This document shows positions 1-7,960 of a DNA stretch of 55,700 nucleotides, in pieces (the first letter of the stretch is position 1; the number at the start of each line of letters is the position of its first letter). Made by a program: the position numbers and the translations under genes. Origin of the DNA: Clostridiaceae bacterium (GTDB lineage: Bacteria > Bacillota > Clostridia > Acetivibrionales > DUMB01); NCBI GenBank assembly GCA_012840535.1, contig DULF01000134.1, forward strand, positions 1 to 55,700, read 5' to 3'. Below the pieces are notes generated by a model. The model was not told the origin of the DNA and ran no database searches. It was given only the letters and a program-made list of their open reading frames with translations.

Positions 1-69
1 ACACATGTTGGACCGGTTCCGGACAGCGCAAATGCATGGACATTGGAAAAAGCAAATGCAACTTTATAA
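1..69 (+). CDS. possible C-terminal end of an upstream gene (partial)
   Basis: Frame 1 is open from the window edge and stops at a TAA at 67-69, giving 22 codons that read THVGPVPDSANAWTLEKA and four more residues. It lies on the same strand as the ROK regulator that follows, about 110 bases upstream of it. The other two forward frames are also open over this short distance, so the reading frame is not proven. I do not recognise a family from so short a tail. Confidence 0.25.
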   Translation, partial: THVGPVPDSANAWTLEKANATL

Positions 70-179
70 CTATAAAAATATTTGATTTTATCTATAACAT
101 ATGTATAATTTATTTAGTAATAAATTTATTAAGTAATATAAATTAAATAATTATTGAAGTATTGCTTAAGGAGAGAAAT

Positions 180-1355
180 ATGAAGGCTGCAAAACCTGAG
201 TTGATGAGCAAACTGAATAAAGACGCAATTCTATACCTGCTGCGAAATGAAGGACCGCTTTCAAGGGCTGATATAGCGAGAAAACTAAATATGAGTTTTC
301 CTGCGGTTTCGTCTAATGTAAAGTCATTACTGGAATCCGGATTTATTGTTAAAATTGGTGAAGGAGAAGGAAGCAGCGGCCTTGGAAGAAAATCAACACT
401 TTTTGCTTTTAATGCAAAGAGAGGATACGTTATTGGGATTGATGCAGGGAGAAGTCAGATTAGGGCATTATGCAGTGATTTGCTTGGAGAACCTGTCGCA
501 TCGGTAAAAAAGGATAACGATTTTGAAAAAGGCGGAGAATACTTGTATCAACAAATTGAAAGCGCGTTGCTGGAAGTTATAGAAAAAAGCAATATTTCAA
601 AAGAGAATATTGAATGCATATGCATAGGCTTGCCGGGTATTCGTGATGAAGATAAAAAAATAAACAGACTGGCACCTTTTATTGATAATTGGGAAAATAT
701 TGATGTGGCTGAAAGAATAAGAGAAAAAATTAACAGTGAAATTATTATAGACAATGGAGTAAATCTGGGAGCAATCGGGGAAAAGTGGAAAGGCGCTGCA
801 CAGGGTTATCAAAATATCGTTTACATTAATCTGGGTGTAGGTATTGGTGCCGGAATTATTATAAATAACGAGCTTTATAGAGGAAAAAACAACGCGGCAG
901 GAGAAATTGGATATATGACCCTTGATAAGCATTTTCTAAGGAAACGTTATAAAGAGGAAGGGTCGATGGAAGAGCTGATTTCTGTTCCCTCTTTAAATAA
1001 TACAATGAAATTTTTGACAAAGAGAACTCAGGATTTTAGCATGGAAGAAATTATAAAGCTGGCTGAATCGGACAATTTAATTGCAAAAGGCGTTATATAT
1101 GAAAGTTTAGTATATCTTAGCATGGCCATCACAAATATTGTAGCGGTATTAAACCCTGAGTTGATAGTAATAGCCGGCCGGGCTGGAAAGGTCTTAGCCG
1201 AAAAATACGGTGATTTAATAATAAAATATATTTCTGCAAATGTACCTTTTGTACCTGATTTTGTGGTATCAAAACTTGGTGACGATGCAAGTGTAATTGG
1301 CGCTGTAGGAGTAGCTATCAGGCACACAAAAAACAACTATAAAAGTTATATATAA
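180..1355 (+). CDS. ROK family transcriptional regulator (NagC/XylR type)
   Basis: The protein (391 aa) has an N-terminal winged helix-turn-helix (about residues 10-65, with SRADIARKLNMSFPAVSSNV as the recognition segment) followed by a ROK sugar-kinase-like domain that starts with an ATP/sugar fold motif (GYVIGIDAGRSQIRAL) and contains VYINLGVGIGAGIIINNELY. Such proteins are normally repressors that release DNA when they bind a sugar. The start is the ATG at 180, seven bases after AAGGAGAG; an in-frame TTG at 162 lacks a ribosome site. The Cys-rich zinc motif CxCGxxGC, usual after the GEIGH segment, is absent: the text reads AGEIGYMTLDKHFLRKRY, so zinc-dependent folding is unlikely. The likely targets are the sugar genes downstream, by position only. 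Confidence 0.88.
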   Translation: MKAAKPELMSKLNKDAILYLLRNEGPLSRADIARKLNMSFPAVSSNVKSLLESGFIVKIGEGEGSSGLGRKSTLFAFNAKRGYVIGIDAGRSQIRALCSDLLGEPVASVKKDNDFEKGGEYLYQQIESALLEVIEKSNISKENIECICIGLPGIRDEDKKINRLAPFIDNWENIDVAERIREKINSEIIIDNGVNLGAIGEKWKGAAQGYQNIVYINLGVGIGAGIIINNELYRGKNNAAGEIGYMTLDKHFLRKRYKEEGSMEELISVPSLNNTMKFLTKRTQDFSMEEIIKLAESDNLIAKGVIYESLVYLSMAITNIVAVLNPELIVIAGRAGKVLAEKYGDLIIKYISANVPFVPDFVVSKLGDDASVIGAVGVAIRHTKNNYKSYI

Positions 1356-1361
1356 AGTTAA

Positions 1362-1700
1362 TCAAACGAACACAAAGCGGATTAATATCATATAAACTAT
1401 GGTTCCGCCGGCGATGCTTAATAAAGTGTTCCTTTTCCACTTATGGAGGATAACAACAACCATAATGGAAAGAACTTCTGCAAAGCCTCCTGGAGGTTTC
1501 AACGAAATAGAGTTCCTCAGGCAGTAAACGATCAGAGTTGCGATTATTGCAGACGGTAATATAGTACCAAGGTATTTAATAATACCTGGTACTTCTTTTT
1601 TTCTGCCAAAAAGGGCAAAGGGCGCAACACGGGTAAGAATTGTACAGACAGAAGCTGTCAAGATAATCAAAACTGAATGTAAAGCAGCGTTCATAGTCAT
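1362..1700 (-). CDS. azlD: AzlD-like branched-chain amino acid exporter subunit
   Basis: A 112-residue protein of four hydrophobic segments. It contains the RVAPFALF segment near residues 25-32 and matches the size of AzlD proteins. AzlD works with AzlC to export branched-chain amino acids and analogues. Its start codon overlaps the stop of azlC by four bases (1697-1700), so the pair is translationally coupled. GGAGGAG precedes the ATG at 1700, and a second ATG six bases further on is an equally acceptable start. It converges with the ROK gene, leaving only six bases between the stops. Confidence 0.8.
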   Translation of the reverse strand: MTMNAALHSVLIILTASVCTILTRVAPFALFGRKKEVPGIIKYLGTILPSAIIATLIVYCLRNSISLKPPGGFAEVLSIMVVVILHKWKRNTLLSIAGGTIVYMILIRFVFV

Positions 1701-2398
1701 TTCTCCTCCCGGAATTTAATAAATGGCCTGCATACCGTTAAAAGGACAACCGTTGCAACTAATGAAGGCAGCAGAAAATTATCCGGCCCAAAGATAACCA
1801 GGAAAAATATTCCGCTTGCAAAACCTATCAAGGCAGGCGTATGGTTCCTGGATGATTTCCACTGCTCCAGAAAAATTACCACAAAAAGTGAGGTCATTGA
1901 AAAGTCTATGCCGGTGGCATCGAAAGGTATCATCTGCCCTATTAAAGCGCCAAGCACAGAGCCGGCAACCCAATAAACATGGTTTAACAAGGCAATCAAG
2001 AACATGACGGTGTTTTTATTTATACCGTCGGGTACTTTCAGAGAGCATAATACGGAATATGTTTCATCTGTTAAAGAAAAAACCATATATGGATATGCTT
2101 TTCCTGTCTCTTTAAACCTTTCTATGAAGGATAGACCATAAAAAATATGGCGGCTGTTAATAAAAAGGCTCATCAAGGCCACAGTAGTAAGGGCTGTTCC
2201 TAAAGACAGAAAAGAAACCAGTACAAACTGCAGGCTTCCGGCATAGACCGTAAGGCTTGCAAACATTGCCCATATATAATTGTAACCGGCCTTTTGCAGT
2301 AGAATGCCAAAGGCAGCGCCTAAAAAAACATATCCAAACAGTACAGGCACAGACTGTATAAAGGCATATTTAAATGCTTTAATGCTTTCTCTGCTCAC
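1697..2398 (-). CDS. azlC: AzlC family branched-chain amino acid permease
   Basis: A 233-residue membrane protein with the AzlC hallmarks: PVLFGYVFLGAAFG near the N-terminus, YAGSLQFVLV, and LTDETYSVL. It is predicted to be the pore-forming subunit of an amino-acid exporter with AzlD. The start is GTG at 2398; an AGGGTG sequence lies about 11 bases upstream, a somewhat long spacing. The two genes form an operon on the minus strand. The sequence gives no functional link to the carbohydrate genes around them. Confidence 0.85.
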   Translation of the reverse strand: MSRESIKAFKYAFIQSVPVLFGYVFLGAAFGILLQKAGYNYIWAMFASLTVYAGSLQFVLVSFLSLGTALTTVALMSLFINSRHIFYGLSFIERFKETGKAYPYMVFSLTDETYSVLCSLKVPDGINKNTVMFLIALLNHVYWVAGSVLGALIGQMIPFDATGIDFSMTSLFVVIFLEQWKSSRNHTPALIGFASGIFFLVIFGPDNFLLPSLVATVVLLTVCRPFIKFREEK

Positions 2399-2576
2399 TT
2401 TTGCTTCACACCCTATTCAACATAATCTGCTTCATATTTTAACATGATAAAAACAATTAATAAAATAGATTAATTTAACGCAAGCACAAAATTAAATAAT
2501 ATTAACTGAAAAATGATTTTTATCCGTTAATAAATTACTATCTATTATATGACTGAAACAAGTATTTGAGAAATGA

Positions 2577-2605
2577 TTGACATATATTAACAAAAATTGT
2601 AATAT
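2577..2605 (+). promoter_or_regulatory. sigma-A type promoter
   Basis: TTGACA at 2577-2582 and TAATAT at 2600-2605 are separated by exactly 17 bases. It points toward the glycosidase cluster about 500 bases away, so the transcript would carry a long untranslated leader. Confidence 0.55.
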
Positions 2606-3053
2606 ATGTTTAGAAGAGATATGAAGTACAATCTTATATCATGGTGATAATATGATAAATAATAAAAGGTGATAGCACAGCTCTATCAAATTTGTTAGGT
2701 ATTCACAAAGCTTAATTAAAGTTATTCTTCTAAAAAAAGTCCTAAGCAAGTGTTAGCGGAAAGTATAAAGACCAAGTATAGGCAACTATTATTTCATATT
2801 TTTTACTTAAGTTATTTAAGCATTACTAAATAATTTGTTTATTAACAATTTAATAAATATTAATAATTAAATAAATTTTAAATTAGTATGAATCTCTGCG
2901 AATTTATTCTACAACTATCTCAGCAATGAGACATACCATAACATGCCACTATTTACCTTTACAGTGCTTTCATATTTGTACTTTACACAAAAAGAGAAGG
3001 CTATTGTTTTCTGACAACAGAAACCTCTGCAGCCCTTGAAAGTAAGTTATTAA

Positions 3054-3078
3054 AATCTATTTACATTTTAAATAGATT
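3054..3078. promoter_or_regulatory. inverted repeat next to glycosidase start (candidate operator)
   Basis: AATCTATTT at 3054-3062 and AAATAGATT at 3070-3078 form a perfect 9-base inverted repeat with a 7-base spacer. A -10-like TATAAT (3078-3083) overlaps its right edge. A regulator bound here would block this proximal promoter. The left-side -35 is weak. Confidence 0.4.
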
Positions 3079-3110
3079 ATAATTACAAATTTTAAAGGGA
3101 GGTAGTGTTT

Positions 3111-6008
3111 ATGAAAACAAAAGCAAAGCACATATGCTCGTTATTATTAGCATTGTGCCTGACTGCTTCACTATTTGTAGGTACGCCTACGGTAGCAGCA
3201 GCAGAATCTGATATTTGGTTGATGGGGGGTGGAATTGCTGTAGAGGTAGATAATCGCACATCTATAGCTGTTTATCTTGTTGATGAAGCAGGTAATATGA
3301 TACCCCTTACCCAGTCTCTTGATACAGCAGCGCAAACAGGCTATATCAGACTCGATAACACGGATCAGAATAACATCACCGACTTTGTGATGAGCGATTC
3401 AAGTTTAGTACAAAATGTTTCAACAATGAAGGGAAAAGCATTGGGAGATCGTCTTACCGTTAAAGGCATAAGTCAGTCGACTGGTATTATAAGAACGATC
3501 ATTTTAGAAACGGATTATTCAAATCCTAACGTTGTATATATGACAACAAGTTATTGTGCGCCACAGGATACAGAAATTTTTGAGTTTGTTGAAAATGATT
3601 TTGCCGTTATACCCGTAGATCCCCCGGAAACAGGACCTAAGCTTTATGCTTATATGGGCGCGGCAGTTAAATGGGGAGATGATGATGTATTTCCGGTTCC
3701 TAATGGTAGTATCACATCGTGGCCAAATAGATTCTCTGAGTTTGGTGGCACTCCGATTGTTGATCTTTGGAGCAGAGGCGGAGGCATTGCCATAGCATCA
3801 GCTGCAGAAACCAACATTGCCGGTCTTTCACTGCCTGTTAAAAGTGTTGGTGACAATGCGACAGTTAGCATCAGGTGGCGTACACCTACATTTGACTTCA
3901 ATGATGATACGACAAGGATCACCCTTGCAGAAGGAGTTGACACGGTTGCTGGAACCAGTCTTTTAATAGCCCACACAGGTGATTTTTACAACGGTGTAAA
4001 AGCATATGCAGCAGCAATGAAACATTTTGGCGTTGGTGCGCCTCCAATTTCGGAACTTACTGAAGAGGCTTACAGCCCGCGCTGGGAATCCTGGGGATAC
4101 ACAACAAATTGGACAGTAGATACAATAATTAATCAAATACCGATTCTTCAAAGGTTAGGGATAAAAGAGGTCACAATTGATTTTGGTTGGTATATTGAAA
4201 CCAGAAACACAGCTGAAAATAATGGCGTTCCTGGTCCAGGAGTCGGGGACTATATCCCTGACCCGGAAAAGTTTCCTAATGGTGAGGACGATATTCGCAG
4301 GATGGTTAAAGCATGTCATGATGCAGGGATGCTGATTACACTTTGGATTAAATCTTCCAATACAGGTTATACCAACGGTAAATCAGGTGCAGCTTTCATA
4401 GGTACTCCCTCACTACAAATGCAGGAGCAACATGACCCGAGACAGATTCCTCCTTATCTGAACGATCCACACATAGTAATACGCAATCCAGATGGTTCCC
4501 CTAGCTGGGCAAGAACACCTTGGGGCGATGTTAATGATTACCATCTTTGCCTTGCATATGAGCCAGTATGGGACTGGATGAAGAAGTGGGTTGAAAAGGT
4601 TATAACCCCTGAAGACCAATTAACCTCCTATGGAGAAAAAGGCTGGGGCTTTGATGGTTTTAAAAATGACTCAATCGTCAATGCTGCTCCTTGTTATGAT
4701 CCTACTCATAATCACGAGTCTCCTTGGGATCCTGTGCATCAATGGGGTCCATTCCACAAGATGATATATGACACAGCCCGTTCAATCAAGCCGTATGCCC
4801 TTATCGAGATATGCAACTGCGGTGTTCCGCAAAACATATATAATTTTTGTGGTCAGAATCAACCAATTCCAGGCGATTACGCTGGCACATACAGGTCAAG
4901 GCAGGCCCGTTTACGTATTAAGGTGCTAAAAGCAATTTACGGCCCGACTTACCCTGTGCTTGGCGATCATGTTGAACTTGCAGGATTTACTCCAAGTACA
5001 CGCGATTTTGCATACCAGCTTGGTGCAGGTGCTGTACTTGAAACAAAATTCACAACCTTGACAGAATCTGAAGAAGCATACTATAAGAAATGGTTTGATC
5101 TTGGTAATGAACTTAAGCTTTCAAGCGGCGAGTATATAGGCGATCTATACACCTACGGTTTTGACTTCCCGGAGGCCTATGTGATTAAGCAGAACGGTAA
5201 TATGTACTACGCATTCTATACTGCTTATCCAAGGAACGGATATGTTGATTATAATGGTGATGTGGAACTTCGTGGATTGACACCTGGCCAATTCTATAAG
5301 ATTACCGACTATGTAAACGATATTGAATATGGGGTAATAAAAGCGACTTCTTCAACAATCACACTTACCGATGTAAGTTTCACAAATAGCTTACTTCTCT
5401 GTGCGGAGCCCATAACTCCAGATGGAATTGTGTGTGTAAGTGATGCTACAACTTTATCCAATGAGGAAGTTTCTGTTAAAGTAAGTCTTAAGAATTTTGC
5501 AAACATTGGCGGTATAAAGGTTACACTCAATTACGATGCAAGCAAGCTCCAGGTTGAAAATATTGAGCAATCGCCACTTATTACCGGTGCCGTTAATGCA
5601 ACAGAACCTGGAACTATTATATTTAATGCTATTAACGCAGATGGCATACCTGTTGGAGGAACGTCATTCGATGTCGCCACAATAACCTTCAAAGCGGCAA
5701 GTCTTGAGGAAGATGTCCACACACCTGTTTCTATTGTAGCGGTTGAAGCATGTGATGACAACGTGAATCCTCTCCAGACAATCAACGTCGAGAATGGTAG
5801 TGTATGGATTATCTGTGATAAGCTCGGTGATGTAAATAGTGACGGCAGGGTTAACTACATGGATGCACTTATAATACTTAAGAGTATAAACCGCAAGATT
5901 ACTCTAACTGATAGACAGGCTTTCCTTGCTGACTATAACAGAAACAACAGTATCAACATTGACGATGTTATATGTATTTTACGTGCCGATGTCGGACTGC
6001 CTAATTGA
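3111..6008 (+). CDS. secreted clan GH-D (alpha-galactosidase-like) hydrolase with cohesin-like module and dockerin
   Basis: A 965-residue exported enzyme. Signal peptide residues 1-31 (ends PTVAAAES); N-terminal beta-sandwich about 35-320; TIM barrel about 325-670; C-terminal beta domain to about 770; cohesin-like module about 775-900; dockerin 903-965. GH27/GH36-like marks include TIDFGWY, DGFKND (candidate nucleophile D520), EICNCG and PGDYAG (candidate acid/base D589). The dockerin has two F-hand repeats: GDVNSDGRVNYMDA is canonical, the second is weaker (ADYNRNNSINIDD). Start ATG at 3111 follows AGGGAGG by eight bases; a GTG at 3105 is too close. The natural substrate cannot be read from sequence; alpha-galactoside side chains of plant glycans are the simple guess. 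It is paralogous to the gene at 7961. Confidence 0.85.
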   Translation: MKTKAKHICSLLLALCLTASLFVGTPTVAAAESDIWLMGGGIAVEVDNRTSIAVYLVDEAGNMIPLTQSLDTAAQTGYIRLDNTDQNNITDFVMSDSSLVQNVSTMKGKALGDRLTVKGISQSTGIIRTIILETDYSNPNVVYMTTSYCAPQDTEIFEFVENDFAVIPVDPPETGPKLYAYMGAAVKWGDDDVFPVPNGSITSWPNRFSEFGGTPIVDLWSRGGGIAIASAAETNIAGLSLPVKSVGDNATVSIRWRTPTFDFNDDTTRITLAEGVDTVAGTSLLIAHTGDFYNGVKAYAAAMKHFGVGAPPISELTEEAYSPRWESWGYTTNWTVDTIINQIPILQRLGIKEVTIDFGWYIETRNTAENNGVPGPGVGDYIPDPEKFPNGEDDIRRMVKACHDAGMLITLWIKSSNTGYTNGKSGAAFIGTPSLQMQEQHDPRQIPPYLNDPHIVIRNPDGSPSWARTPWGDVNDYHLCLAYEPVWDWMKKWVEKVITPEDQLTSYGEKGWGFDGFKNDSIVNAAPCYDPTHNHESPWDPVHQWGPFHKMIYDTARSIKPYALIEICNCGVPQNIYNFCGQNQPIPGDYAGTYRSRQARLRIKVLKAIYGPTYPVLGDHVELAGFTPSTRDFAYQLGAGAVLETKFTTLTESEEAYYKKWFDLGNELKLSSGEYIGDLYTYGFDFPEAYVIKQNGNMYYAFYTAYPRNGYVDYNGDVELRGLTPGQFYKITDYVNDIEYGVIKATSSTITLTDVSFTNSLLLCAEPITPDGIVCVSDATTLSNEEVSVKVSLKNFANIGGIKVTLNYDASKLQVENIEQSPLITGAVNATEPGTIIFNAINADGIPVGGTSFDVATITFKAASLEEDVHTPVSIVAVEACDDNVNPLQTINVENGSVWIICDKLGDVNSDGRVNYMDALIILKSINRKITLTDRQAFLADYNRNNSINIDDVICILRADVGLPN

Positions 6009-6050
6009 AAAAAATTACGCTAAAAATTTAGCTTGAAAGGGAGAATAACA

Positions 6051-7874
6051 ATGCACAAGAACAAAACTTTATTGCTTGTGACAGCACGCAAAAGACTCAG
6101 TGTATTTATTATACTAGCACTTGTGATTGGCGTTTTGGGGAATACTTTTGCGGCTGAAGAAAACGTACCAACGCTAAAAATAAGTTCCGTAACTGGAAAG
6201 CCTGGTGAACGGGTGACTGTTGAAATATCGGTAGATAATCCACAGGGTATAGCAGGAATGCAGTTTTCAGTGAATTATGATCCGTCAATACTTGCTGTCT
6301 CTGACGCAGATGTCAAAGCAAATACTATTTCTGGGTGGATTTTTGATACAAACGTGATTCAGGAGGAAGGCAAGGTATATTTTGCAGGGGCAAGTGCAAA
6401 TGCAATTACAGTTTCATCGGAGATGACGGTATGCTCTATAGCATTTACAATAAGTAAGAGCGCCGATATCGGTAATACAGAGGTTACCATTGCTGATTTG
6501 TATGTAGCCAATGATGTGCCACAGAAAATTGAGATGAATATTCAAAATGGGAAAATCACCGTAAGCGGAGAAAGTAGCGATCCAGGTAATAATGACCCAG
6601 GAAATAATGATCCAGGTAATAACTATCCCGGTAATAACGTTCCCGGCAGTAAGGAGCAATCATCTACAGAAACAGTTGATGAAAATGCTTCAACTGATAT
6701 CAATGCGCAAACGATAGTAGATAACTTAGGAAATGTAACAGTTTCAGTTACGCAGGATCAAATTAATAATGCTATTTCAGCAGCTGAATTGTCAGCATTA
6801 CCTACTGGTATAAAAATTAAAGCAGATTGTGTAAAAGATGCCATGAAGGTGACGATTAACATCCCGGCACAATCTTTCAGAAAACTTGCTGAAAATGACA
6901 GGATATCATTTGTTTTAATTCAAACGTGTACAGCAACGATAACACTTGACAAGAAGGCATTAGCCAGCATCAGTAATAATGTGACGAGTACAAGCAATAA
7001 TATAAGCATAATAATTGAAAAGGTCAGCAATTCAGCATTTTTGTCAGAAATTAAGAATCAAGTTGGCAACAGACCGGCATACAACTTCTTTGTTTATGTT
7101 GATGATAGAGATGTTCCAAACTTGAGCCAGGGTAATGTTATTATAAGTCTTCCTTACACATTAGCTTCAGAAGATGACCCAAATGCTGTAATTATTTATT
7201 GTATTGATAGAAATGGGAATGCATCCATAGTTCCTAATTGTGTATATGATACAGAAGAAAACGCAGTAGTATTTACAACTTCACGTTTTCTAATGTATGC
7301 AATTGGCTATAACAAAAGAGTATTCTCAGATGTATCCGGATGGGCAACTGATTATATCACTTATCTTGCAGCTCGTGAGATTATCAGCGGAATAGGAGAT
7401 GGTAAATTCGCACCAAATGTAAATATAAAACGTTGTGAGTTTGTTAAGATGCTTGCTGGAATAGCTGGTGCTGATGTAAGTGTTTATAGCGGCAGCAAAT
7501 TTAAGGATGTGAAATCATCTGATTGGTTTGCACCGTACGTAGCTTGGGCTGCAGAGATGGAAATTGTATTCGGTGTTGGTAACGGGATGTTTGCACCTTA
7601 TGACGACATAAGCCGTCAGGATATGGCAGTTATGATAGACCGCTTTGCAATATATGTTAATTATTCTTTGCCAGAAGTTACAGCAGAGGTAACCTTCTCT
7701 GACAATGATAGTATTAAAAGCTATGCACTGGAGGCAGTAAAAAGATTACAACGGGCAGGAATTATCAGCGGTATGAGCGATGGTACATTTGCACCAACTA
7801 AGGGTGCAACACGTGCTGAATCTGCAAAGATGCTTGCAGTATTTCTACAGGGAATGGCTAAGACAATAAAATAA
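6051..7874 (+). CDS. cohesin-containing S-layer anchoring protein (mini-scaffoldin)
   Basis: A 607-residue secreted protein. N-terminal signal or membrane segment at about 12-35; one cohesin at about 40-170 (begins LKISSVTGKPGERVTVEISV, contains FSVNYDPSIL); a PGNN linker at about 177-201; a beta-rich middle region of unknown family to about 410; then three SLH repeats (VFSDVSGWATDYITYLAA, FKDVKSSDWFAPYVAWAA and a third with FSDNDSIKSYALEAV). SLH repeats bind pyruvylated secondary cell-wall polymer, so the single cohesin would be displayed on the cell surface to hold a dockerin-bearing partner. It starts at ATG 6051 after AAAGGGAGA, 42 bases past the first glycosidase, and is probably co-transcribed. 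The two glycosidases around it supply obvious dockerins. Whether this cohesin binds those dockerins is inferred from position. Confidence 0.88.
   Translation: MHKNKTLLLVTARKRLSVFIILALVIGVLGNTFAAEENVPTLKISSVTGKPGERVTVEISVDNPQGIAGMQFSVNYDPSILAVSDADVKANTISGWIFDTNVIQEEGKVYFAGASANAITVSSEMTVCSIAFTISKSADIGNTEVTIADLYVANDVPQKIEMNIQNGKITVSGESSDPGNNDPGNNDPGNNYPGNNVPGSKEQSSTETVDENASTDINAQTIVDNLGNVTVSVTQDQINNAISAAELSALPTGIKIKADCVKDAMKVTINIPAQSFRKLAENDRISFVLIQTCTATITLDKKALASISNNVTSTSNNISIIIEKVSNSAFLSEIKNQVGNRPAYNFFVYVDDRDVPNLSQGNVIISLPYTLASEDDPNAVIIYCIDRNGNASIVPNCVYDTEENAVVFTTSRFLMYAIGYNKRVFSDVSGWATDYITYLAAREIISGIGDGKFAPNVNIKRCEFVKMLAGIAGADVSVYSGSKFKDVKSSDWFAPYVAWAAEMEIVFGVGNGMFAPYDDISRQDMAVMIDRFAIYVNYSLPEVTAEVTFSDNDSIKSYALEAVKRLQRAGIISGMSDGTFAPTKGATRAESAKMLAVFLQGMAKTIK
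6579..6653 (+). repeat. five 15-base tandem repeats encoding a PGNN linker
   Basis: Five consecutive 15-base units encode DPGNN, DPGNN, DPGNN, YPGNN and VPGSK. They form the flexible linker between the cohesin and the middle region. Such units expand and shrink easily by slippage. Confidence 0.85.
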
Positions 7875-7884
7875 GATGCTGGAA

Positions 7885-7922
7885 TTAAATCCAACTGCAC
7901 CATGTGGTGCAGTTGGATTTAA
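7885..7922. promoter_or_regulatory. perfect 17-bp stem-loop between anchoring protein and second glycosidase
   Basis: The arms 7885-7901 (TTAAATCCAACTGCACC) and 7906-7922 pair perfectly around a 4-base loop (ATGT). There is no T-tract after the stem, so it is a poor intrinsic terminator. It could tune transcript stability or processing between the two genes, partly terminate, or both. The second glycosidase starts 38 bases later. Confidence 0.7.
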
Positions 7923-7960
7923 TCACTAAACACAATTTTGAAAGAAAGGAGTTGTTTTTA

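Larger units (their letters stand above)
2399..3110. other. 700-base AT-rich divergent intergenic region
   Basis: No gene is visible between azlC (minus) and the first glycosidase (plus). The region holds a strong sigma-A promoter at 2577-2605 that would give a leader of roughly 500 bases, a small stem TGATAG/CTATCA near 2671-2690, and an inverted repeat with a -10-like TATAAT just upstream of the ribosome site. I compared the leader by eye with common riboswitch consensus motifs and recognised none. Confidence 0.6.

Noticed and set aside
2640-2790. Known riboswitch (c-di-GMP, preQ1, cobalamin) in the glycosidase leader
   Set aside because: Conserved core sequences of these classes are absent on reading.
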